This document shows positions 37,648 through 46,122 of a stretch of 64,000 nucleotides of DNA, piece by piece. Every line of letters begins with the position of its first letter. Position 1 is the stretch's first letter. Under the pieces are notes generated by a model that did not search any database, was not told the origin of the DNA, and worked only from the letters and a program-made list of their open reading frames with translations. Both the position numbers and the translations under genes were made by a program. The stretch comes from Lentisphaerae bacterium GWF2_38_69 (GTDB lineage: Bacteria; Verrucomicrobiota; Lentisphaeria; Victivallales; GWF2-38-69). The DNA is taken from NCBI GenBank assembly GCA_001803205.1, contig MHBE01000029.1, positions 41,132 through 105,131 on the forward strand, in the 5' to 3' direction.

Positions 37648-38583
37648 CTACGAAAGTTCTAATCCGCGATGTTTGATAGCACATATGTCCATTTCTGGAG
37701 ATGTGCCGAAAGTGGTCAGATAATCACCTGTCATCATTGCATTTGCTCCGGCTTCAAAAATATCATATTGATTTTGACCTAGAACAGTAGATCTGCCTCC
37801 GCAGACTCTGAGGGATATTTCAGGAAGAATATAACGATAGAGAGAGATTATGCTGAGCGCCTCAGAAGGCTGAAGTTTTGGTTGTGAGGCCAAAGGTGTT
37901 CCATCTATCGCGTTGAGAAAGTTGATAGGGATACAATCTACTTTAAGTTCTTTTAATGTAATTGCCAGGTCTATTCTGTCTTCCCATGTCTCTCCCAGCC
38001 CAAACAGTCCTCCTGAACAGACTTCCAGGTTTAGCTCTTTAGCTCTTAAAACTGTTTCAACTCTTTCATCCCATGTATGAGTAGTGCATATTTCAGGGAA
38101 AAATCTTTCGGATGTTTCCAGATTGTGGTGATATCTTTTTAGGCCTGCTTTTTTAAGTTTTTCCAAGTTATTTGCAGAAAGATTCCCTAATGATGCGCAA
38201 ACATCAATAGCACAATTTTTTGAAACCATTTCTATTGCTTCACAAATTATGTCAAGTTCATTTTCGCTTAAGGATGGGCCGCTTGTAACTATGCCTAGAT
38301 TGCCTATGGGGGCAGTGGAATATTTTGAAGCATAACTAAATATATCATTTGCTGAGACCATAGGGTAAGAGTCAACTCCTGTTGTGTAATGGGAGCTTTG
38401 CGCACAATATCTGCAGTTTTCTGAACACAATCCGCTCTTTGCATTTATTATCACGCATAAGGCGGTTTTATTTCCAAAAAATTCTTTTCGTAATGCCGCT
38501 GCCTTAAGTTTGAGCAATTTGTCATTGTTCAGCAGATTAAGGTATTCTTTTTTTAGATTTTCTTTTTCCTGTTTATTCATCAT
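37648..38583 (-). CDS. bioB: Biotin synthase
   Basis: BioB is the radical-SAM enzyme that inserts sulfur into dethiobiotin, the last step of biotin synthesis. The 311-residue protein binds the radical-SAM cluster by CSENCRYCAQ near residue 54 (CxxxCxxC). The conserved ligands for the second cluster are expected at Cys residues near 90-180, such as AIDVCASLGN and LEVCSGGLFGLGE. The end RVCGGRSTVLGQNQ is typical of BioB. It starts 20 bp after the BioDA stop, as the last bio gene. Confidence 0.95.
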   Translation of the reverse strand: MMNKQEKENLKKEYLNLLNNDKLLKLKAAALRKEFFGNKTALCVIINAKSGLCSENCRYCAQSSHYTTGVDSYPMVSANDIFSYASKYSTAPIGNLGIVTSGPSLSENELDIICEAIEMVSKNCAIDVCASLGNLSANNLEKLKKAGLKRYHHNLETSERFFPEICTTHTWDERVETVLRAKELNLEVCSGGLFGLGETWEDRIDLAITLKELKVDCIPINFLNAIDGTPLASQPKLQPSEALSIISLYRYILPEISLRVCGGRSTVLGQNQYDIFEAGANAMMTGDYLTTFGTSPEMDICAIKHRGLELS

Positions 38584-38603
38584 TTTAAGTCAGTTAGAAT
38601 TAA

Positions 38604-40685
38604 TTATATTGTTTTCTTGACGGCATCTTTTAGTAATGAGAGCATTTCATTCAATTCGTTTTCTGTAGAAATAAGCGGTGGCCATAAATATATAGTATTT
38701 CCAAGAGGCCGGACAATAAGGTTGTTGGATAAAGCTTCTTCTTTGATCCTTTTAGCTCTGGAAGCGCCGCCTGACTCTTTGTTTAAGTGCACTGAAGCGA
38801 TCATTCCCAATGTCGAAACATATGAATTATTCAGCAGTTTTCCAATCTCTTCCATCCCGTTTTTAAGCTGTTTTATTTTTGGCTGAATCATTTCTAAAAT
38901 ATTTAAATCCTTATATAAAGTCAGAGCTGCAATCGCAAGGTGCGATGTGATAGGATTTCCGGAAAATGTATGACCGTGATAGAATGTTCTATCATTTCCG
39001 TCATTATTTCTGAATGAATTATAAATGGTATCTGTGACCATAACCGCGCTCATTGGAAGGTATCCTCCAGTCAAACCTTTTCCCAGAAGCATTATGTCAG
39101 GAGATATACCGGCACGGTCGCAGGCAAACATCGAGCCTGTTCTGCAGAACCCTACAGCTATTTCGTCAGCGATCAGCAATATCTCATACTGATTACACAA
39201 TTTTGCTAACCTGCGTAAATACTCTTCCGGATAAATCCTTATACCGGCTGCTCCCTGGCAGAGAGGTTCTACTATGACGGCAGCCACACTACTGTGATGC
39301 TGAATTATAAGTTCTTCCATGGAAGTGAAACATTCAATATTGCATGTGGAAGCTTCTTTTTTGAAAGGGCAATCTGCGCAGTTAGGGGAGAGTGCTCTGT
39401 AGGACTCTTTAACGGCAGGTTTAAAATTTTTGTGGAAAGTCTCGACATATCCTACTCCTATTGCTCCAAGGGTGTCTCCATGGTAACCGTCTTCAAGGCA
39501 TATGAATTTGGTTCTGTTGGTGACCCCGATGTTACACCAATACTGTAGAGCTATTTTCAAGGCTGCTTCAGTAGCTGAAGATCCATCGGAAGCATAGAAT
39601 GCATGATTTAACCCTTCCGGGGTAATTTTAGCAAGTTTTTTCGACAGTTGTATAGCTTCAGGATGACTTATGCCGCCAAGAATAGAGTGCTGCAGAGATG
39701 CGGACTGCTCTTTGATAGCTTCAATTAATTCATGTCTGCTATGACCGAAATTAACACACCACCAAGAGGAGATTCCATCAAAGTATTTTTTGCCTTCAGT
39801 GTCGTAGAGAAAGATACCTTTGCCATGTTTGATGATAGGGAAAGTTGTTCTTTCAAAATTTTTGATATCTGTATAGGGGTGCCATAGATATTTTATATCA
39901 TCCGATCTCAATACATTTTGAGTATTATTTTGTGTTTGTCTGCCTAAATATTCGTTATACAATAATTCAATATCAGTACAGTTTACGCAGGTTTTAAAAA
40001 CTTCAGCTGCTTTAGATTTATCAGAAGCAATATCAGGAAGATAATCTACAACTCCCAATACTTTGATATTAGCTTCTCTCTCAATGAACTTAATATTCTC
40101 TTTAATTATATAATCATCCTGTTCTGCTGCTGGAAAAGTATTGTTGAATATTATGCCTAAAGTAGTTAGTCCAGCATCAGATAATGCTTTTAATGACAGG
40201 AGTGTATGATTGATAGTGCCCAAAGCTGTTCTAGCGACAAGAATTACAGGAATATCAAGTTTCTTCATCAAGTCAAGCATTTTTTCATTCTTGTTTATTG
40301 GAACAAGTATTCCGCCTGCACCTTCGACTATTATTGGAGAGTAACTGGAGGCAAGTTTATCAAAACAATTTAAAATATAATCTGAATCAGGATGTCCTGT
40401 TTTTTCGATTTCAGCCGCAAGGTGAGGCGAACAAGCTAATTTATATTTGTATGGAGCCATCAAAAGCCTTTTCTCCTCTGAAAATCTCTTTCCGGCTAAT
40501 TCAAGAGAAAATTCAATGTCTGGAGCAATCAGTTTGCCTTCAAGTTCCGGACAGCCTGATTGTACTGGTTTCATAATACCTGCGTCGTATCCTTTCAGGC
40601 AGAAGTAATTAAAAAGACCAGCAGATATAAAGGTCTTTCCAACATCAGTGTCAGTGCCTGTAATAAATATACCTTTGCGCATCAT
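38604..40685 (-). CDS. bioDA: Fused BioD-BioA: dethiobiotin synthetase / DAPA aminotransferase
   Basis: This 693-residue protein has two enzymes of the biotin pathway. The N-terminal BioD part (about 1-230) has the P-loop GTDTDVGKTFISAGLF and KPVQSGC, and makes dethiobiotin. The BioA part (about 265-690) is a class III PLP aminotransferase with HPYTDIKNFE, GISSWWCVNFGHSR, DGYHGDTLGAIGVG and VEPLCQGAAGIRIYP. DEIAVGFCRTGSMFACD and the Lys motif GKGLTGGYLP follow. In the pathway BioA acts before BioD, so fusion may channel 7,8-diaminopelargonate. Its ATG overlaps the bioC stop by four bases. Confidence 0.93.
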   Translation of the reverse strand: MMRKGIFITGTDTDVGKTFISAGLFNYFCLKGYDAGIMKPVQSGCPELEGKLIAPDIEFSLELAGKRFSEEKRLLMAPYKYKLACSPHLAAEIEKTGHPDSDYILNCFDKLASSYSPIIVEGAGGILVPINKNEKMLDLMKKLDIPVILVARTALGTINHTLLSLKALSDAGLTTLGIIFNNTFPAAEQDDYIIKENIKFIEREANIKVLGVVDYLPDIASDKSKAAEVFKTCVNCTDIELLYNEYLGRQTQNNTQNVLRSDDIKYLWHPYTDIKNFERTTFPIIKHGKGIFLYDTEGKKYFDGISSWWCVNFGHSRHELIEAIKEQSASLQHSILGGISHPEAIQLSKKLAKITPEGLNHAFYASDGSSATEAALKIALQYWCNIGVTNRTKFICLEDGYHGDTLGAIGVGYVETFHKNFKPAVKESYRALSPNCADCPFKKEASTCNIECFTSMEELIIQHHSSVAAVIVEPLCQGAAGIRIYPEEYLRRLAKLCNQYEILLIADEIAVGFCRTGSMFACDRAGISPDIMLLGKGLTGGYLPMSAVMVTDTIYNSFRNNDGNDRTFYHGHTFSGNPITSHLAIAALTLYKDLNILEMIQPKIKQLKNGMEEIGKLLNNSYVSTLGMIASVHLNKESGGASRAKRIKEEALSNNLIVRPLGNTIYLWPPLISTENELNEMLSLLKDAVKKTI

Positions 40686-41473
40686 TTCTTCCTTCCAACA
40701 AGATAGAGTACTTTATGGGATATAGGCAGTCTTCCGCTGCTGTCGGCATAATCTTGAGTGTAAATATCAATAAGTTTATTGACACTCTTTACAGATAATG
40801 GGGTATAATCATGGTTATACTTAAAAGTAGCCCCGATATTTTTAAAATATTTAAGGACATCATTGCCATAGTGATAGCTATAAACAGTTTCTGTCTCGTC
40901 AATTAATATTTCCATATTGTTTTTAATCAGGATATTTTTGAAGTACAAATCTGTCCTGTAATCAATCCCATGAAGTGAAGAATTTAAATACTTTTTATAG
41001 CTCTCGAGGAGTTCATAGAACGAACCTTTAATTAAAATAGCCAGAGCCAGAAAGCCATTTGTGTTTAAGTTAGAAAGTATTTTGGTGAAAGTTTGCTGCA
41101 TATCAATTCCCCACTGTAAAGCACAGCTTGAGGTTATCGTATTAAAAGAAATTTCTGAATTAAATTGTGCCATATCAGCATGAATAAAACTGATATTCTG
41201 AGAATTTTTCCATTTATCTCTGCAAAAGGATATCATTCCTTCAGCTATATCAATCCCCATAATTCTGTTGCTGTATCCATATTTTAATATTTGCTCTATG
41301 ACATAGCCTGTGCCGCAGCCTATATCCAGTATGCTGTGAATCATTGGGTTTATCGAAATAATTCTTTTTACCAGTTCTTCTGCAATTCTTTTTTGTGGCT
41401 CAGCCCAATAATTATAGGAATTTGCCGCGCCTGAAAAGTTTTTTGAAACAGCTTTTATTTCTATGTTCGGCAA
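40682..41473 (-). CDS. bioC: Malonyl-ACP O-methyltransferase BioC
   Basis: BioC methylates malonyl-ACP with SAM to start pimeloyl-ACP synthesis. The 263-residue protein has the N-terminal family pattern FSGAANSYNYWAEPQKRIAEEL near residue 13. SILDIGCGTGYVIEQI near residue 48 (SAM motif I) and NTITSSCALQWGIDMQQ near residue 112 (FDLI.SN.ALQW in relatives) follow. No ATG lies upstream of the conserved part; the first usable codon is TTG at 41473, within the end of the upstream bioH-like gene. The 13-bp overlap suggests coupled translation. Confidence 0.9.
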   Translation of the reverse strand: MPNIEIKAVSKNFSGAANSYNYWAEPQKRIAEELVKRIISINPMIHSILDIGCGTGYVIEQILKYGYSNRIMGIDIAEGMISFCRDKWKNSQNISFIHADMAQFNSEISFNTITSSCALQWGIDMQQTFTKILSNLNTNGFLALAILIKGSFYELLESYKKYLNSSLHGIDYRTDLYFKNILIKNNMEILIDETETVYSYHYGNDVLKYFKNIGATFKYNHDYTPLSVKSVNKLIDIYTQDYADSSGRLPISHKVLYLVGRKK

Positions 41474-42174
41474 TTTACAAGTTCCTTTATTCTATCAGCT
41501 ATTATTTCCGGGGCAATGTAAGGAATTAAATGTCCCATTTCAGGAATCATTGTTAAGGAGGCATTTTTTATATTTTCACATAAAAATCTGGAGTTTGAGG
41601 GATTAATTATCAGATCATCTGTGCCGTGAACAATTTTAACTGGAAAACTGATATTGTGAACGATATCTCTGTAATCGGTCTGCATCAGATATGTGAGTCC
41701 TGATTTAAGTAAATTATCATCCATAGACATGGCTTCTTTAATGTAATCTTCCATAATTGAAGGAGCGCCGTTCTTTCCTGAGTCAGCCATTTTTACGAAA
41801 TCATTTATCAATCCTAACTTGTCTATTTTTAGCCTTGTTTTCATAGCCTTCAATACTCTCGACTCTGTTCCATCATAATCTCGGTCTTCCGTCATTCTTG
41901 CGGTAGTTGCTATAAGAACCGCGCCGCTGATTTTACTGTTGAAACGAGCGCCTGCCCAAAGCGCAATCATTCCTCCGAGAGACCATCCTGCTAGGATTAT
42001 TTGTTCTTTAGATGTTTCAATAAGCTTAGAAAGCAAGTTATTATCGGACTTGTCGTCCAGGCAATCCCACCATGGGACATGGGTATGAGGGCAGGAAAGA
42101 AGAGGAATTGTTTTTTTCCAGGCGCTTAAACCTGCTCCCCAGCCAGAGATTAAAATAACTCTGTGATTCTTCAT
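41461..42174 (-). CDS. bioH: BioH-like alpha/beta hydrolase, pimeloyl-ACP methyl ester esterase
   Basis: The 237-residue alpha/beta hydrolase would remove the methyl group from pimeloyl-ACP methyl ester, gating chain growth. Catalytic residues visible are Ser in AGWSLGGMIAL near residue 66, Asp in VHGTDDLIIN near residue 188, and His in MGHLIPY near residue 215. Other esterases replace BioH in many species, so the symbol rests on operon position between bioF and bioC. Its ATG overlaps the bioF stop by four bases. Confidence 0.8.
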   Translation of the reverse strand: MKNHRVILISGWGAGLSAWKKTIPLLSCPHTHVPWWDCLDDKSDNNLLSKLIETSKEQIILAGWSLGGMIALWAGARFNSKISGAVLIATTARMTEDRDYDGTESRVLKAMKTRLKIDKLGLINDFVKMADSGKNGAPSIMEDYIKEAMSMDDNLLKSGLTYLMQTDYRDIVHNISFPVKIVHGTDDLIINPSNSRFLCENIKNASLTMIPEMGHLIPYIAPEIIADRIKELVNCRT

Positions 42175-43346
42175 AGAATGCCAATCTCTTTAGCGCAGAG
42201 CCGTATTTTTTCTGCTGAGAGTTTCAAATCTTCTTCTGTGTGTGCCAGAGAAACAGATAATCTAAGCCTGGCTGTGCCCAGTGGGACAGTCGGCGGGCGA
42301 ATAGCCACGGCGCGAATATCGTAGTTATTAAAAAGTTTTTCAGAGAATTCAAGAGTCTTTTTATTGTCCCCAATCAGCACGGGGATTATTTGTGATTCAA
42401 ACTTATTCATCGAAAAGCCTGAGCTTTCCAGTAAAGAATGAAAAATTTTCGCATTCTTAAGTAATTTATTGCCCAGGCTAATATCATTTTTTATTAAATC
42501 AATAGCTGATATCGCAGAACCTATGCATGATGGCGGAAGGCCGGTTGAGTAAATAAAGGTTCTGCTCTTGTTTATAAAATACTTCTGAAGAATTTTATTT
42601 ACGGAAGCAAAGCCGCCATAACAGCCTATTGCCTTGCTTAAAGTTCCAAGCACTATGTCAGGTTTATAGTTTTGTCCAAGAGATTTTGTAATACCCCCTC
42701 CGTTGCCGAAAACACCAATCGCATGGGCTTCATCAACGATAAGGAAAGCTTCATATTTTTCAGAAAGTTCAAAAAGCTCTTTCACGGGCGCAATATCGCC
42801 ATCCATGCTGAAAACGGAATCTGATATGATTATTTTTTTCCCTGTTGTTTTTGAGTTTTTCAGCAGCATCTCAAGGTGATCTAAATCTTTATGCTTGTAT
42901 CGGAAAGATTTAGCTCCTGACAACAATACTCCGTCTATAAGGCTGGCGTGGTTTAATTTATCCGCATAAATTTCGTCATTTCTGTTAGCAATTGCATTTA
43001 TTACGCCGAGATTTGAGAGGAATCCGCTGCCAAAAACAAGAGAGGATTCAAAATCTGTCAATTGTGCCAAGCTGTTTTCCAGTTTTTCATGTATAGGCAA
43101 ATGGCCGGTAACCAGGCGGGAAGCAGTGACTCCTGCGCCATATTTTTCCAGGCTTTCTATCCCTGCTTTTATAACTTCCGGAGAAGTAGAAAGATTAAGA
43201 TAGTCGTTAGTAGACAAATTGATGATTTCTCTGCCTTCATATATAAATTTACCTGTAGTAGAAGGTAAGGGCAGAAGGTTTCTCAATAAACCGTTTTGTG
43301 AAATTGAATCCAATTCTTCAGAAAGAACAAAATATTTCTGTCTCAT
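42171..43346 (-). CDS. bioF: 8-amino-7-oxononanoate synthase BioF
   Basis: BioF condenses pimeloyl-ACP and L-alanine using PLP. The 391-residue alpha-oxoamine synthase shows INLSTNDYLNLSTSP near residue 43, VTASRLVTGHLPIHEKLE near residue 75, and FLIVDEAHAIGVFG near residue 200. It also has GTLSKAIGCYGGFAS near residue 235, with the PLP lysine. It is the first gene of the bio operon, with a leader of about 45 bp downstream of the rpsI terminator. No clear ribosome site or operator was found. Confidence 0.94.
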   Translation of the reverse strand: MRQKYFVLSEELDSISQNGLLRNLLPLPSTTGKFIYEGREIINLSTNDYLNLSTSPEVIKAGIESLEKYGAGVTASRLVTGHLPIHEKLENSLAQLTDFESSLVFGSGFLSNLGVINAIANRNDEIYADKLNHASLIDGVLLSGAKSFRYKHKDLDHLEMLLKNSKTTGKKIIISDSVFSMDGDIAPVKELFELSEKYEAFLIVDEAHAIGVFGNGGGITKSLGQNYKPDIVLGTLSKAIGCYGGFASVNKILQKYFINKSRTFIYSTGLPPSCIGSAISAIDLIKNDISLGNKLLKNAKIFHSLLESSGFSMNKFESQIIPVLIGDNKKTLEFSEKLFNNYDIRAVAIRPPTVPLGTARLRLSVSLAHTEEDLKLSAEKIRLCAKEIGIL

Positions 43347-43390
43347 GATGCTTTAACATTTAAATTCAGGAGAGCATTGCGGCTAAATGT

Positions 43391-43426
43391 AAAAAGATTC
43401 TCCGCCCGAAAGCAAAGAATCTTTTG
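43391..43426 (-). terminator. Intrinsic terminator after rplM-rpsI
   Basis: Ten-bp arms (43392-43401 with 43416-43425) flank a 14-nt loop, and on the minus strand the hairpin ends in a T-run. It separates the ribosomal protein operon from the bio operon. Confidence 0.75.
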
Positions 43427-43446
43427 AAAATCCATAGAAATATGAA

Positions 43447-43842
43447 TCAGCGTTTTGAGAACTGGAAACGCTTTCTTGCGCCAGGCTGACCGCTCTTCTT
43501 TCTTTCTTTTTCTCTTGGGTCTCGGGTGAGCATTCCTGCTGCCTTGAGAGCTGGCTTGAATTTTTCATCATACGCGCAGAGAGCTCTTGCCGTAGCATGT
43601 CTTAGAGCGCCTGCCTGACCCATTTGGCCGCCGCCTTTGATTGTAGCGGTGATGTCGAGTTTTCCCTTAGTTTCAGTAACTACCAGAGGCTGCTGTGCGT
43701 AACCTCTTGCGATTTCTGATGGGAAGTATTCTTCCATCTGTCTGTCATTGATGATGCATTTGCCTGTGCCTGATTTGATTCTGACCTGTGCAGAAGCTGA
43801 TTTTCTTCTGCCTGTAGCATTTGTAGTGTCAATTTTTGCCAT
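43447..43842 (-). CDS. rpsI: 30S ribosomal protein S9
   Basis: S9 contacts tRNA at the P site through its C-terminal tail. The 131-residue protein has the conserved N-terminal ATGRRKSASAQVRI and KCIINDRQMEEYF. It also has GGGQMGQAGALRHATARAL near residue 69 and the basic C terminus REKERKKSGQPGARKRFQFSKR. It follows rplM by 27 bp, the universal L13-S9 order. Confidence 0.98.
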   Translation of the reverse strand: MAKIDTTNATGRRKSASAQVRIKSGTGKCIINDRQMEEYFPSEIARGYAQQPLVVTETKGKLDITATIKGGGQMGQAGALRHATARALCAYDEKFKPALKAAGMLTRDPREKERKKSGQPGARKRFQFSKR

Positions 43843-43869
43843 AGTATATCCTAAAAATATTTAAATTAA

Positions 43870-44304
43870 TTACTTAGAAAATGAAACTACCTGCGGCTGC
43901 TGGGCTTCGTGCGGATGATTTGGTCCTGCATAAACTTTGAGTTTCCTGTATATCTGCCTGCCGAGTCTGCCTTTCGGGAGCATGCCCCATACAGCGTCTT
44001 CAACAAGTCTTTCAGGCTTCTTTGCTCTTACTTCGGCTGCTGTCTGTTCTTTCAGCCCGCTCTTGAATCCTGAATAATCCTGATAAATCATATCATTTTC
44101 TTTGTTTCCTGTAAGACGAACCTTCTCGGCATTAACTACTACAACGAACGAACCCGTATCAACATGGGGTGTATAAGTTGGCTTATCTTTGCCTCTCAGG
44201 GCGTTGGCGATTTTAACTGCAAGTCTTCCGAGCGGAATGCTATCAGCATCCATAACGATGTACTTGCGTTCGATTTCATTTGGTTTTGCTAAATACGACT
44301 TCAT
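43870..44304 (-). CDS. rplM: 50S ribosomal protein L13
   Basis: L13 is an early assembly protein of the large subunit. The 144-residue protein has ERKYIVMDADSIPLGRLA at the N terminus and AEKVRLTGNK near residue 56. VWGMLPKGRLGRQIYRKLKVYAGPNHPHEAQQP near residues 105-137 is the family hallmark. It starts the L13-S9 pair. The 135-bp gap to the upstream dnaQ-like gene may hold its promoter; no distinct leader motif was identified. Confidence 0.98.
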   Translation of the reverse strand: MKSYLAKPNEIERKYIVMDADSIPLGRLAVKIANALRGKDKPTYTPHVDTGSFVVVVNAEKVRLTGNKENDMIYQDYSGFKSGLKEQTAAEVRAKKPERLVEDAVWGMLPKGRLGRQIYRKLKVYAGPNHPHEAQQPQVVSFSK

Positions 44305-44439
44305 TTCAATACTCTCTTAGAGATAAGTTAAACAAATTATTTCAATATCGATCGGGATAAAGAGCGTTAAATTAACTCTCTTTCACTTCATGTCAAACAC
44401 TTTAAGTTTTATGGTTAAAATATTTTGAATATTAGAAGT

Positions 44440-45003
44440 TTAATTTCTCAATAAACGCTTCATTGACATCCTAAATAGTTCAAGAGTGAGTTCTACATCG
44501 ACATAAGCTCTATGAGCGCCGCCAATTGGATCTAGGCCGAAATTCCTTGAAAGATTCTGCAGACTGTAGCTTGGCAGTCCGGGGTAGGAGCGTTTGATAA
44601 TAGGTATGGAGTCAAGAGTTTTTCCTTTCCATGTCTGATGGCCTGACCGGGCTAAACTCTCCTGCAGGAAAGAGAGGTCGAATCGGGCGTTGTGTGCTAC
44701 AAGGGTCGAGCCTCTGGCAAAATCAGTAAACTCAATTCCTATTTCACAGAAAGACCTGCAGCTGTCTACCATCTCATTTGTTATGCCGTGAACTCTTATG
44801 ACCTGTTCGGATATGATGCATTTCGGATTAATAAGAGAATGAAAGCGGTTTTCTATTCCGTCCAGGTCTACTTTGATGGCTGCTATCTCTACTATTCTGT
44901 CATAAACAGCTGACATACCAGTAGTTTCAACATCGAATATCGTAAACGGCCCTAATTTGTGCCATTCGTTGGGAATAATATTTGGTTTTTCAGAAGAAGT
45001 CAT
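44440..45003 (-). CDS. DnaQ-like DEDDh 3'-5' exonuclease
   Basis: This 187-residue protein belongs to the DEDDh exonuclease superfamily, like the Pol III epsilon subunit. Catalytic motifs: FDVETTG near residue 21 (Exo I), HNARFDLSFL near residue 100 (Exo II), and HRAYVDVEL near residue 167 (Exo III, with His five residues before Asp). Length matches a free-standing exonuclease rather than the PolC fusion. The ATG at 45003 is chosen over an in-frame TTG at 45018; neither has a good ribosome site. It follows the damaged DUF4160/DUF2442 pair. Confidence 0.88.
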   Translation of the reverse strand: MTSSEKPNIIPNEWHKLGPFTIFDVETTGMSAVYDRIVEIAAIKVDLDGIENRFHSLINPKCIISEQVIRVHGITNEMVDSCRSFCEIGIEFTDFARGSTLVAHNARFDLSFLQESLARSGHQTWKGKTLDSIPIIKRSYPGLPSYSLQNLSRNFGLDPIGGAHRAYVDVELTLELFRMSMKRLLRN

Positions 45004-45032
45004 AACAATGTTTTTCAAAAGTTAGAAACGAC

Positions 45033-45347
45033 TTAATGAACAAGAGATAAGGATTTCTCTGGTACTATACGATTTGATTTTTTATTAACACACTTGCTTT
45101 TTAATGCGTATTTTTCAGGGTGTTCTAAGTTGTCAATTTCCAAGTCAACATCTAAATCAGACCAGTACAGATGAAAACCATGAAGCAGTTTCACATTCTG
45201 GATAGATCTTATAGTTTGTTCTTTGAAATAGGGGTATTCATCATAGCTTAAAAAATACTCTTTTTCTTTGACAAACAGCCATATCCCAAAAGAAGAAATA
45301 TTTTCAATTGATACTAAAGTGTCTTTTCCATTCTTTAATGATTTCAT
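45033..45347 (-). CDS. DUF2442 domain protein
   Basis: The 104-residue protein matches the DUF2442 pattern: GIWLFVKEKEYFLSYDEYPYFKEQTIRSIQNV and LHGFHLYWSDLDVDLEIDNLEHPEKYAL. Its exact function is unknown. DUF2442 genes are often paired with DUF4160 genes, and the upstream frame here (45304-45542) is a damaged DUF4160. The ATG at 45347 has GAGG nine bases upstream and is preferred to an in-frame TTG at 45362. Confidence 0.82.
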   Translation of the reverse strand: MKSLKNGKDTLVSIENISSFGIWLFVKEKEYFLSYDEYPYFKEQTIRSIQNVKLLHGFHLYWSDLDVDLEIDNLEHPEKYALKSKCVNKKSNRIVPEKSLSLVH

Positions 45348-45542
45348 TTTTATGTTCCTCAACGAGTTTGTGCATTTCGTTCAGCTTTTTAGAATTAAGT
45401 TTACAGTATGTAGCAAGCGATATTATAGGCTCTAACCAAAATTTAGCTTCACCTTCCTCGCATGTTATATGGACATGTTTGCGTTCTTCTTCATTTGAAA
45501 GAAAAACCTGTAATATTTTATTCTTAATATAGTTGGAATCAT
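45304..45542 (-). pseudogene. Frameshifted DUF4160 gene
   Basis: The first frame starts with an ATG at 45542 and reads MIPTILRIKYYRFFF, the usual DUF4160 beginning, then runs out of frame. The frame one base back reads LSNEEERKHVHITCEEGEAKFWLEP and continues to a stop at 45304. Joined, they match the consensus RFFFYSNE..PPHIHV.REGGEAKFWLEP. The shift lies near 45500 in a T-rich stretch. It overlaps the start of the DUF2442 gene. Confidence 0.75.
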
Positions 45543-45687
45543 ATTCTATTCTATTAGGATGAATTATGCTTTAGCATTATTATATATTCTCATCAAAATA
45601 ATCGCTGTCAATTTTCTTTACTGGATATAGAGACATAGTGGACACGCCGACATCATGCTCAATCATTACTTGAGTTTTATTCTAGAT

Positions 45688-46098
45688 TTATTCAGTGATT
45701 TCAATCCTGTTTCCTTCCGGATCCAGAAAAAGTGTTTCATAGTGCCCGTCTCCTGTTAATCTCGGGCCGTCGAGTATTTTAAGGCCGTCATTTTTTAATC
45801 TGCATGTTAGTTCGTCTACCAGTTCTCTGGAACCGAGTGAAAAAGCAATATGAGTTATGCCAAGATATTGGGAGTAAAGATTCTTTCCCGAGCTTCCAAT
45901 TTCGGGTTTATTCATTATTTCAAGGCTGGCTCCTGAGTTAAAACTGAGAAAGTAAGATTCAAAATTCTTGTTCTGATTTCTGTATTTATTATTTGACCTG
46001 GCATTAAAATATTTCTCATAGAAGTTTTTTAATTTCTCTAAGTCTTCAGCCCATATGGCAAGATGGTCTATTTTTACTTTAAGCTCCTGAATATGCAT
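45688..46098 (-). CDS. VOC/glyoxalase-fold protein
   Basis: The 136-residue protein has the vicinal oxygen chelate pattern: KIDHLAIWAEDLEKLKNFYEKYF at the start (first metal His), HIAFSLGSRELVDEL near residue 82 (second half), and ETLFLDPEGNRIEITE at the end (Glu ligand region). Such proteins include lyases, dioxygenases and resistance proteins, so the substrate is open. It lies 24 bp downstream of the murC-like gene on the same strand. The stretch 45543-45687 shows no other feature. Confidence 0.85.
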   Translation of the reverse strand: MHIQELKVKIDHLAIWAEDLEKLKNFYEKYFNARSNNKYRNQNKNFESYFLSFNSGASLEIMNKPEIGSSGKNLYSQYLGITHIAFSLGSRELVDELTCRLKNDGLKILDGPRLTGDGHYETLFLDPEGNRIEITE

Positions 46099-46122
46099 TT
46101 TAATATAACAATGGTAGCAAAC

